In this document: piece after piece, positions 8,827 through 16,328 of the stretch
How the letters are laid out: each line of letters begins with the position of its first letter
How positions within the stretch are numbered: position 1 is the first letter of the stretch
Assembly: GCA_964486555.1 (NCBI GenBank)
Contig: CAZANP010000006.1
Span: 1 to 54,038, forward strand
DNA from: 4484-232 sp964486555
GTDB lineage: Bacteria; Thermotogota; Thermotogae; Thermotogales; Thermotogaceae
Reading direction: 5' to 3'
Length of the DNA stretch: 54,038 nucleotides
Program-made: the position numbers and the translations under genes
The notes under the pieces: model-generated
The model's input: only the letters and a program-made list of their open reading frames with translations
Database searches by the model: none
Told to the model about the DNA's origin: nothing

Positions 8827-9190
8827 CTCCTATCTCCTTCCTCACTTCTTCGAGAAGCTGTATTGGGCTGAAGGGTTTTGTCATGACTCTTTTAGCTCCC
8901 AAAGACAGAGCAAGCTTTTCATCCTCTTCTCCTCCCTTTGCTGTTAAAACTATAACAGGAATATCTTTCCATTCATGGTTTTCCTGCATCCTTTTCAAAA
9001 CATTGAAGCCATCCAAGCGTGGCATCATGATATCCAATATCATCAAATCGGGTTTCAACTCTTCCAATTTCTCCAGCGCTTCCATTCCATCTTTTGCTTC
9101 AACCACTTCATATCCCTGTTTTTTCAAATTGAAGGATGTTATCTTTCTCAGAACGTCGGAATCGTCAACCAGTAAGATCGTTTTTGGCAT
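8819..9190 (-). CDS. Stand-alone response-regulator receiver domain
   Basis: CheY-like single-domain receiver of 123 residues. The acidic pocket is ILLVDDSDV near residue 5, the phospho-acceptor Asp lies in LMILDIMMPRLDGF near 53, the switch Thr in VIVLTAKGG near 83, and the conserved Lys in MTKPFSP near 104. There is no output domain. It overlaps the DUF2344 gene upstream by 26 bp and the phosphatase gene downstream by eight bp. The tight coupling suggests it relays a kinase signal to the PP2C phosphatase, a two-gene version of the fused receiver-PP2C proteins; that is inference. No histidine kinase is in the window. Confidence 0.92.
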   Translation of the reverse strand: MPKTILLVDDSDVLRKITSFNLKKQGYEVVEAKDGMEALEKLEELKPDLMILDIMMPRLDGFNVLKRMQENHEWKDIPVIVLTAKGGEEDEKLALSLGAKRVMTKPFSPIQLLEEVRKEIGDA

Positions 9191-9791
9191 TTTCGACCCT
9201 CCTATTGAGGAAGGAAGAGAACTCCTCCTTTTTCGCAGTAAGAGCCTCCATACAGATGGGAATTACAAGGGTTCTTTCAAAATTTTCTAAGAACAACCAC
9301 GGATTTAAAAATTTGTCCCTCCTCTGAACATATTCTAACATATGAAAATCCTTCAATCTCATTTTCCTTACATCCTCCATACGATCTTCGACCTTTATTC
9401 TCTTTCCCTTTTTCTCAACAAACAGATTTTCAAAATCTAGATCTTCTGGTACAATGATTCTGAAACGGTAATATTTGACCGATTCGTTTATATCTATGTC
9501 GATATACCAATGCCCATGAACTCTTAGATCGTTGAGTGCTACGTCATTTATTCTTTCTTCAACATCGTCGATTTTTCTTTCCAGAATCACTTTGAGATAA
9601 AGTGAAAGATTCACAACACCTGTCGGCATGGCATCGAGAAATGTGAATTTCGGCATTGGATGGAAACCTTTGGAGAAAACCATGGGTAATTTTGCCCTTC
9701 TCAGGGTTCTCTCAATAGCTCTGATGGTTTCAAGATTCGATAAAAATCTCAGCATACCTTTCTTCTTGAATCTTAAGATCAAACTCACCAT
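9165..9791 (-). CDS. DUF2344 radical SAM-associated protein
   Basis: The 208-residue product matches the DUF2344 family (often annotated radical SAM-linked protein): LRFKKKGMLRFLSNLETIRA at residues 6-25, the RTLRRAKLPMVFSKGFHPMPK stretch near 29 and FLDAMPTGVVN near 51 are its hallmarks. In many bacteria this domain sits next to, or is fused to, a large B12-binding radical SAM protein and an RNase G gene; neither is visible here. The role is unknown; a link to RNA or ribosome maturation has been suggested only from such context. It is the first gene of the minus-strand operon running to dnaE and faces ychF across a 59-bp divergent gap. Confidence 0.8.
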   Translation of the reverse strand: MVSLILRFKKKGMLRFLSNLETIRAIERTLRRAKLPMVFSKGFHPMPKFTFLDAMPTGVVNLSLYLKVILERKIDDVEERINDVALNDLRVHGHWYIDIDINESVKYYRFRIIVPEDLDFENLFVEKKGKRIKVEDRMEDVRKMRLKDFHMLEYVQRRDKFLNPWLFLENFERTLVIPICMEALTAKKEEFSSFLNRRVENAKNDLTG

Positions 9792-9850
9792 CTTTCATCC
9801 TCCTCATAGGATATTCTAAACTGTTAAAATCAACTTTGGGGGTGTGATGA

Positions 9851-10936
9851 TTGAAAAATGTGGGAATAGTTGGCATGCCAAACGCTGGAAAATCGACGAT
9901 TTTCAACATATTGACAGGACAAAGTGTGCCGATGGAGAGTTATCCTTTCTGCACAGTTGATCCAAATACAGGTTTCTTGGTGGTGGAAGATGAGAGAGTT
10001 GTGGAACTTGCTAGAATGGAAGGATCGAAAAAGATTGTACATCCATTCATAGAGGTGATGGACATAGCAGGTCTTGTGAAAGGTGCGAGTAAAGGAGAAG
10101 GTCTTGGCAACAGGTTTCTCGATTACATAAGTAAAGTCGACCTCATAGTTCATGTCGTGAGGTGTTTCTTCAAAGACACGGTCTCTCATCCCATGGGAAG
10201 TATAGATCCTGTAAGAGATGCCGAAATAGTCGATATCGAACTGATTATGAAAGATCTCGAAACAATCGAGAAGAGAATGGAGAAGAGGGAAAAGGTGGCA
10301 AGAGCAGGGGATGAGAAGGCAAGGGAAGAAATGGAAGCTCTGGTACGTTTGAAGAAACATCTTTCGGAGGGAAACAAGGCTAGAACCTTTGAAAGGAGAA
10401 ACGATTTCGAAGAAGAAATTATAAGATCCCTCTTTTTACTGACCGATAAACCAGTAGTATACGTTCTAAACGTTGATGAAAAGTGTAAAGAGGATCTCTG
10501 GAAGCCGTTAGAAGGGAGAGCAAAGAGAGAGGGGAACATACTTCTGAAGGTCAACGCGGGAGTGGAGTACGACCTTCTTGGTATGCCAGAAGAAGAAGCA
10601 GAAGAATTCAGGAAAGTGTATGATATTGAGGGAGATTTTAGAAAGATTTTCTTTGAAAGCGTTCTAAAAGAATTGAATTTGATAAGATTTCTGACGGCAA
10701 CGGAGAAAGAAGCCAGAAGCTGGGTTGTGGAAAATGGCATCACTGCCTACGAAGCAGCAGGTATCATACACAGTGATATACAAAAGGGTTTCATAAAAGC
10801 GGAAGTAATACAGTTTTCTGAACTGAAAAAAATAGGTTCCATGAAAAAGGCGAGGGAATTGGGTGCTTTAGAAATACATGGGAAAGATTACATGATAAAG
10901 GAGGGAGATGTTGTCCACTTCTTATTCCATTCTTGA
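9851..10936 (+). CDS. ychF: Redox/ribosome-associated GTPase (ATPase) YchF/OLA1
   Basis: Universally conserved Obg-family P-loop protein that prefers ATP and binds the ribosome. Residues 4-17 hold G1 (GIVGMPNAGKSTIF), G3 is DIAGLVKGASKGEGLGN near 72, and the altered G4 motif NVDE near 208 is the form seen in YchF. A helical insertion (about 130-180) and a C-terminal TGS domain (GKDYMIKEGDVVHFLF) complete the protein; 361 residues is normal. The start is TTG at 9851 after GGGGGTGTGATGA; an ATG at 9848 is out of frame. It is the first gene of the plus-strand operon with DUF212, helicase and SDR genes, overlapping the next gene by 29 bp. Confidence 0.94.
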   Translation: MKNVGIVGMPNAGKSTIFNILTGQSVPMESYPFCTVDPNTGFLVVEDERVVELARMEGSKKIVHPFIEVMDIAGLVKGASKGEGLGNRFLDYISKVDLIVHVVRCFFKDTVSHPMGSIDPVRDAEIVDIELIMKDLETIEKRMEKREKVARAGDEKAREEMEALVRLKKHLSEGNKARTFERRNDFEEEIIRSLFLLTDKPVVYVLNVDEKCKEDLWKPLEGRAKREGNILLKVNAGVEYDLLGMPEEEAEEFRKVYDIEGDFRKIFFESVLKELNLIRFLTATEKEARSWVVENGITAYEAAGIIHSDIQKGFIKAEVIQFSELKKIGSMKKARELGALEIHGKDYMIKEGDVVHFLFHS

Positions 10937-11297
10937 CATTCTGGATCTTCTCAAGAATACACCTTTTGTGGTGGGAGTGGTCTCCTTTCTAACAGCTCAG
11001 ACTATAAAGGTGATTATAAAAAGGGATTTTAAATACTTCTTCAGTTACGGTGGTATGCCCAGTGGACACACAGCCACCGTTACGGGGCTCACATGGTCGA
11101 TCGCAAGGTGTCTAGGATTTTCTTCTCCTGTGACAGCCCTATCTGCTATTTTTCTGATCATAATAATGATGGATTCTGTTAAACTAAGACCTGCTGTTAA
11201 GAAGTCGTTAGGTCATAACTGGCTTGAAGCTCTCGTTGGATTCCTCATCGGAACTTTTATAGCCCATATATTCCCAGCGAAGTTGACTCTTTGGTGA
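10908..11297 (+). CDS. DUF212-family membrane protein (YuiD-like, PAP2-related)
   Basis: Small integral membrane protein of the DUF212 group, remotely related to acid phosphatase/haloperoxidase (PAP2) enzymes. The family core GGMPSGHTATVTGL near residue 48 and the D-S-x-K-L-R-x-A motif (MMDSVKLRPAV near 87) are clear, together with GHNWLEALVGFLIG near 102. About three or four membrane spans are present in 129 residues. The Ser-Gly-His is retained as in PAP2 enzymes, so lipid phosphatase activity is possible but unproven. ATG at 10908 lies inside the ychF 3' end with GGAGG just upstream; TTG at 10911 is an alternative start with better spacing. Confidence 0.85.
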   Translation: MLSTSYSILDILDLLKNTPFVVGVVSFLTAQTIKVIIKRDFKYFFSYGGMPSGHTATVTGLTWSIARCLGFSSPVTALSAIFLIIIMMDSVKLRPAVKKSLGHNWLEALVGFLIGTFIAHIFPAKLTLW

Positions 11298-11309
11298 ACA
11301 GAACCTGTT

Positions 11310-13307
11310 GTGAGGATGGTGAACGTTGTGAAGAAGTATGTGATAAAACCGCAAGGAATACCTGAGAACATATACAGGTCGTTGGACGAAGAGCAATTGA
11401 ATGCAGTTTTGAATGCACGAGGAAGGAGCATTGTGGTGGCAGGTCCAGGTTCAGGGAAAACTCGTGTCATAACGTACAAGATAGCCCATCTGATCCACCA
11501 GGGGGTGAAACCTTCGGAGATACTTCTTGTTACCTTCACACGGGCTGCTTCGAAGGAGATGATAGAAAGGGCGAAAACGGTAACGGGGAAAGATCTTTCT
11601 GACATGCTCGCTGGAACGTTTCATCACGTGTGTAACGTGTTCTTAAGAAAGTACGCTCCCTTTGTTGGACTCGATAGGAACTACACGATAATGGACAGGG
11701 AAGATTCTGAAAGTCTTGTGAGACACGCAAGGAGCAAGATCCTTGAGAAAATGGGAAAAGACCTTCGGAAATACTTCCCGCAGGCATCGGTTCTTATGTC
11801 CATATTCTCCTACATGAAAAACACTTTGAAAACCCTGAAAGAGAGTATCATCACTCACAACCCAAAGTTTCTTGAACTTGAGCCTCAGATATTGGAGATA
11901 TATGAAGAGTACACCAGAGAAAAGCTGAATCAGAATCTTTTGGATTACGATGATCTTTTGATCTACGCTTTGAAGCTTTTTGAGGAGAACGATGGAATTC
12001 GCATGAGGGAAGCAAGAAGATTCAAATGGATCTTGGTTGATGAATTTCAGGATACGAACTACGTTCAATACAAGTTGATAGAGATCCTGGCTTCTGAAGG
12101 AGGAAACGTAATGGTAGTTGGTGATGATGCACAGAGCATATATTCGTTCAGAGGAGCAAGGTACGAGAACGTGGAGGATTTCATGAAAATTCCAGGAACC
12201 ATGGTTTTCAGGATTCAGACGAATTACAGAAGTACAGAAAAGCTTGTTGATTTCATAAATCGCATGCTTCCGAGAAGATCCGTCCCTAAAGAACTTCGAG
12301 CTGTCAGAAAGAATGGTATCAAACCTGTTGTTGTGGAAACATGGGATAGATACGAGGAGGCGCATTTCGTGGTTCAAAGGATAATGGATCACATAGAAGA
12401 TGGTGTCAGGCCAGGTGATATAGCGGTTCTCTACAGGAGTCACTCGCACTCTTTCGAAATACAGATGGAACTTTCAAGACTTGGCGTACCATACAGAATC
12501 CTTTCTGGCCCAAGATTTACCGAAACCGCTCACGTCAAAGATGTTCTCGCTTTTTTAAGGATAGTACACAACCCTAAAGATAAACCGGCGTGGATCCGAG
12601 CTTCCAAACTCTTTTATGGCGTTGGGGATAGAACCGCATCGAAAATAGCAGATGCTGTCGTGGCGGCCTTTGATGAAGGATTAGAACCGTTTGAAACGTT
12701 TTTCCATATACAAGCCTCCAGATCCTCCGATTTGCCCAAATTCAAGGAGATAATAATGAAAATAAAGAACATAAGGAAACCTCATTCGATATTGAAAACC
12801 GTCTATGTGGATTTTTACGCTGAGTACCTCGAAAACACCTATCCAGATTTCAGAGAACGAAGAATGGATGTGGAAAGGTTGATGGATATTGCGGAAAGAT
12901 ACGAGAGCATAGAGAAATTCCTGACGGATTTGAGCATAAGTGAGACTGTGGATATTCAAAGAATGGTGGAAGAGAAAGACGAGAAGGTTACTCTCACAAC
13001 TGTTCATCAAGCGAAGGGATTGGAATGGAAAGTCGTTTTCGTGATCTCCGTAAATCCCGGGGACTTCCCGAACGGTATGGCCATCATGGAGGGAAATCTG
13101 GATGAAGAGGAGAGGATCTTTTATGTTGCCATAACAAGAGCAAAAGACTTTCTGTACATATCTCATCAAATAAGTGGAAGTCCATATCCTTTCAGGGGTA
13201 ACAGATTCATCATGCGAAGGGGTGGAGATGAAGATTTCGTGGCCAGAATACCAGAAGAACTCGTGGAAAGGTGGGAAGTAACATGGGAAAGTGGGAGGGA
13301 TGATTGA
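11310..13307 (+). CDS. uvrD: Superfamily I DNA helicase, UvrD/PcrA-like
   Basis: ATP-dependent 3'-5' DNA helicase for repair or for clearing replication obstacles. Motifs appear in order: the Walker A stretch AGPGSGKTRVITYKIAHL near residue 43, motif II LVDEFQDTNYVQYKL near 247, motif III GDDAQSIYSFRGA near 272, motif IV FRIQTNYRSTEKLV near 302, motif V TTVHQAKGLEWKVVFV near 566 and motif VI ERIFYVAITRAKDFLY near 603. At 665 residues it lacks the long C-terminal tail of PcrA. Start choice is uncertain: GTG 11310, ATG 11316, GTG 11319 or GTG 11328; the last has GGTGA five bases upstream. It overlaps the SDR start (TGATG). Confidence 0.92.
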   Translation: MRMVNVVKKYVIKPQGIPENIYRSLDEEQLNAVLNARGRSIVVAGPGSGKTRVITYKIAHLIHQGVKPSEILLVTFTRAASKEMIERAKTVTGKDLSDMLAGTFHHVCNVFLRKYAPFVGLDRNYTIMDREDSESLVRHARSKILEKMGKDLRKYFPQASVLMSIFSYMKNTLKTLKESIITHNPKFLELEPQILEIYEEYTREKLNQNLLDYDDLLIYALKLFEENDGIRMREARRFKWILVDEFQDTNYVQYKLIEILASEGGNVMVVGDDAQSIYSFRGARYENVEDFMKIPGTMVFRIQTNYRSTEKLVDFINRMLPRRSVPKELRAVRKNGIKPVVVETWDRYEEAHFVVQRIMDHIEDGVRPGDIAVLYRSHSHSFEIQMELSRLGVPYRILSGPRFTETAHVKDVLAFLRIVHNPKDKPAWIRASKLFYGVGDRTASKIADAVVAAFDEGLEPFETFFHIQASRSSDLPKFKEIIMKIKNIRKPHSILKTVYVDFYAEYLENTYPDFRERRMDVERLMDIAERYESIEKFLTDLSISETVDIQRMVEEKDEKVTLTTVHQAKGLEWKVVFVISVNPGDFPNGMAIMEGNLDEEERIFYVAITRAKDFLYISHQISGSPYPFRGNRFIMRRGGDEDFVARIPEELVERWEVTWESGRDD

Positions 13308-14095
13308 TGGATCTTGGAATAAGAGGGAAAGTGGCTGTTGTTACCGCTTCAAGTAAAGGGATCGGAAAAGCTGTCGCCAAAGCTTTTTTAGAAGAAGGGG
13401 CGAAAGTCGTCATATGCTCAAGAAACAGGGAAAACCTTCTAAAAGCGGAAGAAGAACTCAAAAAAATAGGGAGTGAGCTTCACAAAGTTGAAGTGGATTT
13501 GGGAAAGAAGGAAGATATAGAGAAGTTGAAGGAAGAGACGTTAAAAGAGTTTGGAACGATCGATATACTCTTCTTAAACGCTGGGGGACCAAAACCCGGA
13601 GGATTTTTCGATGTTGATGAGGACGACTGGGAGCACGTTTTCAAGATTAACCTGATGAGTGCGATAAGGCTTATAAACACTTTTATAGACGAGATGAAGA
13701 AGAAAAAGTGGGGAAGGATCATTGCTCTCACATCTGTCACCGTGAAACAACCTATCAGAACTTTAATTCTTTCGAATTCCATAAGGTTGGCTATAACGGG
13801 TTTCATGAAGACGTTGTCTCTGGATCTTGCTCCTTACAACATAACGGTCAATTGTGTGGCACCTGGCTACACCATGACAGAAAGGGTGAAAGAACTGTTA
13901 GAAGATGAGGCAAAAAGGACAGGGAAAGACTTTGAAGAGGTTTTAAGGGAGAAAAATAGAAGTTTTCCTATGAAAAGGATGGCAGATCCCGAAGAGATAG
14001 CATCTGTTGTTGTGTTTTTAGCCTCTGAAAGGGCTTCATACATTACAGGGCAGACGATAACCGTGGATGGAGGAATGAGTCTCTGCTACTTCTAA
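13307..14095 (+). CDS. Short-chain dehydrogenase/reductase-like protein lacking the catalytic Tyr-Lys
   Basis: Rossmann-fold SDR of 262 residues, close to FabG-like proteins. The cofactor motif TASSKGIGKAVAKAF (near 14), LNAGGPKPGG (near 88) and the C-terminal SYITGQTITVDGGM are typical. The catalytic Ser is present in ALTSVTVKQ (near 142), but the position expected for YxxxK reads LILSNSIRLAI (about 152), so both Tyr and Lys are absent. This pattern resembles an SDR subgroup known to depart from the classical tetrad; activity may be altered or lost. ATG 13307 is chosen because GGGAGGG lies seven bases upstream; a TTG precedes it directly. The stop overlaps that of mgtE, which converges from the other strand. 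Confidence 0.88.
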   Translation: MDLGIRGKVAVVTASSKGIGKAVAKAFLEEGAKVVICSRNRENLLKAEEELKKIGSELHKVEVDLGKKEDIEKLKEETLKEFGTIDILFLNAGGPKPGGFFDVDEDDWEHVFKINLMSAIRLINTFIDEMKKKKWGRIIALTSVTVKQPIRTLILSNSIRLAITGFMKTLSLDLAPYNITVNCVAPGYTMTERVKELLEDEAKRTGKDFEEVLREKNRSFPMKRMADPEEIASVVVFLASERASYITGQTITVDGGMSLCYF

Positions 14096-15432
14096 CCAGC
14101 TATCAGTTTAACTATGAGAAAGTACATACCTATTCCCGTAACGTCTATGACCGTCGTAAGAAGTGGCCCAGCCATCATGGCGGGATCTATTTTCAGAAAA
14201 CGAGCAAGGAAAGGAAGAACAGCTCCCAAAGTGTTGGAATACACAACCACTGCCAAAAGGGCAATGGAGACAGCAAGATTCACTGTTAAATCATGAGATA
14301 TTATGAAAGCTCTCAGAAATAGAACGGCAGCGAGTACTCCTCCCATCATGAGTCCCATGCCAGCTTCTCTTAAGAGAACCTTCCACCAATCCTTGAGTTT
14401 CAATTCTCCAAGGGCAAATCCTCTTATTATGAGAGCCGATATCTGAGAACCTGTATTACCACCGGTATCAATCATCGTTGGTATGAAGGCTGCCACGACT
14501 ACCATCCCTTTCAGAACTTCTTCAAATCCCTTTATGATATTTCCATTTATGCTCTCTAAAAGCAGAAGTAGGATCAACCATATTACTCTTTTTCTAAACA
14601 AATCCCAAGGAGAGGTGTGAAGATAGGATGTTCGTATTGTCTCCATAGATGCCATTTTGTATATGTCTTCTGTGGCTTCTTCTTCGATAACATCCACTAT
14701 GTCATCTATCGTGATGATGCCGACAAGTCTCTCTTCACTGTCCACGACTGGTATAACCAGAAGATCGTACTTTTTCATGATCATCGCAACCTCTTCCTGA
14801 TCGGTCGTGGTGTAAACGAACATGGGATCTGGTTTCATGATATCCCTGACTTTAACCTCGGGATCTGCAAAAATCAGATCTTTTAATTCCACGGTCCCTA
14901 GAAGCTTTCTCGTTCTGTCTATGACGAACAACGTGTAAATGGTTTCTTTGTTTTTTCCAGTTTCCCTCACATGCTTCAAAGCCTCATCAACCGAGATGTT
15001 TTCTTTCAAGTCGACATACTCTGGTGTCATGAGTCTACCGGCAGAGTTTGGTGGATAATTCAAAAGCTCCATAGTTATCTCTCTATCTTCAGGAGCAAGG
15101 TAGGATATCAATCTTTTGACGACATTAGCCGGCATTTCATCGAAGAGTTCTGCCCTGTCATCTGGATCCATACTGCTCAATATGTCTCTTATTCGATCCT
15201 CTTTGAAAAGGGAAAGAAGCTTTGTTTGCTCATCAGGTTCCAATTCACTGAAAACGTAAGCTGCCAATTCCTTCGGGAGCAATCTGAAGACTATCACTTT
15301 TTCTTCAGGTGGAAGATCTTCTATCATCTCGAGGATGGTGGCAGGTTCTTGATCTTCCAAAATGGTTTTGAGGGTTCTGAGATTGCCACTTTCTATGAAT
15401 TTTTTCACATCTATTTTCACAGTGAATTTCAT
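14092..15432 (-). CDS. mgtE: Magnesium transporter MgtE
   Basis: Mg2+-gated Mg2+ channel of the inner membrane. The protein has the N-terminal superhelical domain (DLPPEEKVIVFRLLPKE, SMDPDDRAELFDEMPANVV at about 65-115), two CBS domains (about 130-255, with VIDRTRKLLGTVELKDLIF and VVDSEERLVGIITIDDIVDV), a connecting helix, and five membrane spans holding the selectivity segment FIPTMIDTGGNTGSQISALI near 325. I place the start at ATG 15432, preceded by GGTGGTGAT; the frame runs 18 codons further upstream but without a ribosome site and into the intergenic promoter region. No M-box riboswitch is evident in the short leader. It converges with the SDR gene and the two overlap by four bases, leaving no room for a terminator. 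Confidence 0.93.
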   Translation of the reverse strand: MKFTVKIDVKKFIESGNLRTLKTILEDQEPATILEMIEDLPPEEKVIVFRLLPKELAAYVFSELEPDEQTKLLSLFKEDRIRDILSSMDPDDRAELFDEMPANVVKRLISYLAPEDREITMELLNYPPNSAGRLMTPEYVDLKENISVDEALKHVRETGKNKETIYTLFVIDRTRKLLGTVELKDLIFADPEVKVRDIMKPDPMFVYTTTDQEEVAMIMKKYDLLVIPVVDSEERLVGIITIDDIVDVIEEEATEDIYKMASMETIRTSYLHTSPWDLFRKRVIWLILLLLLESINGNIIKGFEEVLKGMVVVAAFIPTMIDTGGNTGSQISALIIRGFALGELKLKDWWKVLLREAGMGLMMGGVLAAVLFLRAFIISHDLTVNLAVSIALLAVVVYSNTLGAVLPFLARFLKIDPAMMAGPLLTTVIDVTGIGMYFLIVKLIAG

Positions 15433-15521
15433 GATATCACCACCAAATCGCAGATTCGAAGTTATTCTACCACGATGTTTTTTCAAAAATTAAAGGACAT
15501 TTCGTATGATGCGTGAAGAAA

Positions 15522-15530
15522 TGGTATAAT
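15522..15530 (+). promoter_or_regulatory. Extended -10 promoter for the beta-barrel-like protein
   Basis: TGGTATAAT (TATAAT at 15525-15530) lies 36 bases ahead of the start codon at 15567, in the 134-bp divergent region shared with mgtE. No good -35 hexamer is seen, as expected for an extended -10 promoter. Confidence 0.6.
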
Positions 15531-15566
15531 CCAAGATGACAAAAAAATACCTGAGGAGGGGAAAAC

Positions 15567-16088
15567 ATGAAAAAACTCCTGGTGATAGCTTTCGTGATGG
15601 TTGCGGTTTTTGCCCTGGCTGAAATTAACCTCAGTGTCTTTGGTGGTTACGCCTTCACCATAACATCAACACCCGTTGATGCGGCCAGTGCTTCTTACGT
15701 TGATGTTGCTCTAGATCTAACGTACGGCATTTCAAATCAATTCGATGCGGGTGTAGGTGTCGGATTTGCATATTTCCTGAACAGTGCCGCAACTGAACTG
15801 ATAAATGCTTCTCAGAACGCTTATACCTTAGACATATTTGCAGTCGGGAAGTACAGCATTGAGATTGATGATAACTCCAAGGTTGTAATGAGAGTGTTCG
15901 GTGGGGTATCCATTCCTGAGCTCGATTTCAAGAGCTTGGGATACGTTTTTGGAGCGGGAGCGTTTTACTCAAGAAAATATGAAGGTATGAGGATAGGGCT
16001 TGGAGCTTCTGTTGAGATGAGAAATTACGGTGAAGGAAAGAGCATGACATCTGTTCCTGTGGGTGTTAGGATAGATGTGAGCTTCTGA
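15567..16088 (+). CDS. Exported protein, probable outer-envelope beta-barrel
   Basis: Unrecognised 173-residue secreted protein. A clear signal peptide (MKKLLVIAFVMVAVFALAE) is followed by repeated amphipathic strands (INLSVFGGYAFTITST, DAGVGVGFAYFLN, MRVFGGVSIPEL, YVFGAGAFYSRKY, MRIGLGASVEMRNY) and a C-terminal phenylalanine (VGVRIDVSF), the pattern of a small outer-membrane beta-barrel. In Thermotoga this would place it in the toga; function is unknown. It is a single-gene unit: its own promoter lies upstream, GAGGGG-type ribosome site at 15555-15561, and a hairpin terminator overlaps the stop codon. Confidence 0.82.
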   Translation: MKKLLVIAFVMVAVFALAEINLSVFGGYAFTITSTPVDAASASYVDVALDLTYGISNQFDAGVGVGFAYFLNSAATELINASQNAYTLDIFAVGKYSIEIDDNSKVVMRVFGGVSIPELDFKSLGYVFGAGAFYSRKYEGMRIGLGASVEMRNYGEGKSMTSVPVGVRIDVSF

Positions 16089-16112
16089 GGGGGCACTCCC
16101 CTCTTGATTTTT
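16087..16112 (+). terminator. Rho-independent terminator after the beta-barrel gene
   Basis: GAGGGG (16087-16092) pairs with CCCCTC (16098-16103) around a GCACT loop and is followed by TTGATTTTT. The stem begins inside the TGA stop codon of the upstream gene. Confidence 0.75.
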
Positions 16113-16115
16113 GAT

Positions 16116-16328
16116 ATGGAAAGATTCGTAAAAGCAGTAGAAAAGGCATTGATTAAGATAGCAGAAAGGGATCTAAAGGAAATAGATATTTCGGAAATAT
16201 GGGTAGAAACCTCCCTACCTAAAGATTTTATACTGGAGATACTGAAAAAGGAAAATCTCAAAGTACCCGATAGGATATCTGTTATAAAGGATGGGGAGGA
16301 GGTAATCTGGAAAAGGTCGAAATCCTGA
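16116..16328 (+). CDS. Small protein of unknown function
   Basis: Not recognised. A 70-residue, charged, soluble product beginning MERFVKAVEKALIKIAERDL with predicted helices and a short C-terminal strand region (RISVIKDGEEVIW). No metal, DNA-binding or membrane motif is obvious. ATG 16116 is preferred; a TTG at 16104 would extend the frame by four residues but lies in the terminator tail. No clear ribosome site precedes either. The following DUF362 gene begins inside its last codons (overlap about 20 bp), so the two are probably cotranscribed and coupled. How it escapes the terminator just upstream is unclear; read-through or a weak promoter inside the previous gene is possible. Confidence 0.6.
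   Translation: MERFVKAVEKALIKIAERDLKEIDISEIWVETSLPKDFILEILKKENLKVPDRISVIKDGEEVIWKRSKS

Noticed and set aside
9830..10360. 176-codon minus-strand open frame antisense to ychF
   Set aside because: YchF motifs on the plus strand are unambiguous; the frame is a codon-bias shadow.
11643..12449. 268-codon minus-strand open frame
   Set aside because: It lies entirely inside the helicase gene on the opposite strand, has no recognisable motif, and consists of the His/Phe/Ser-rich composition typical of antisense frames here.
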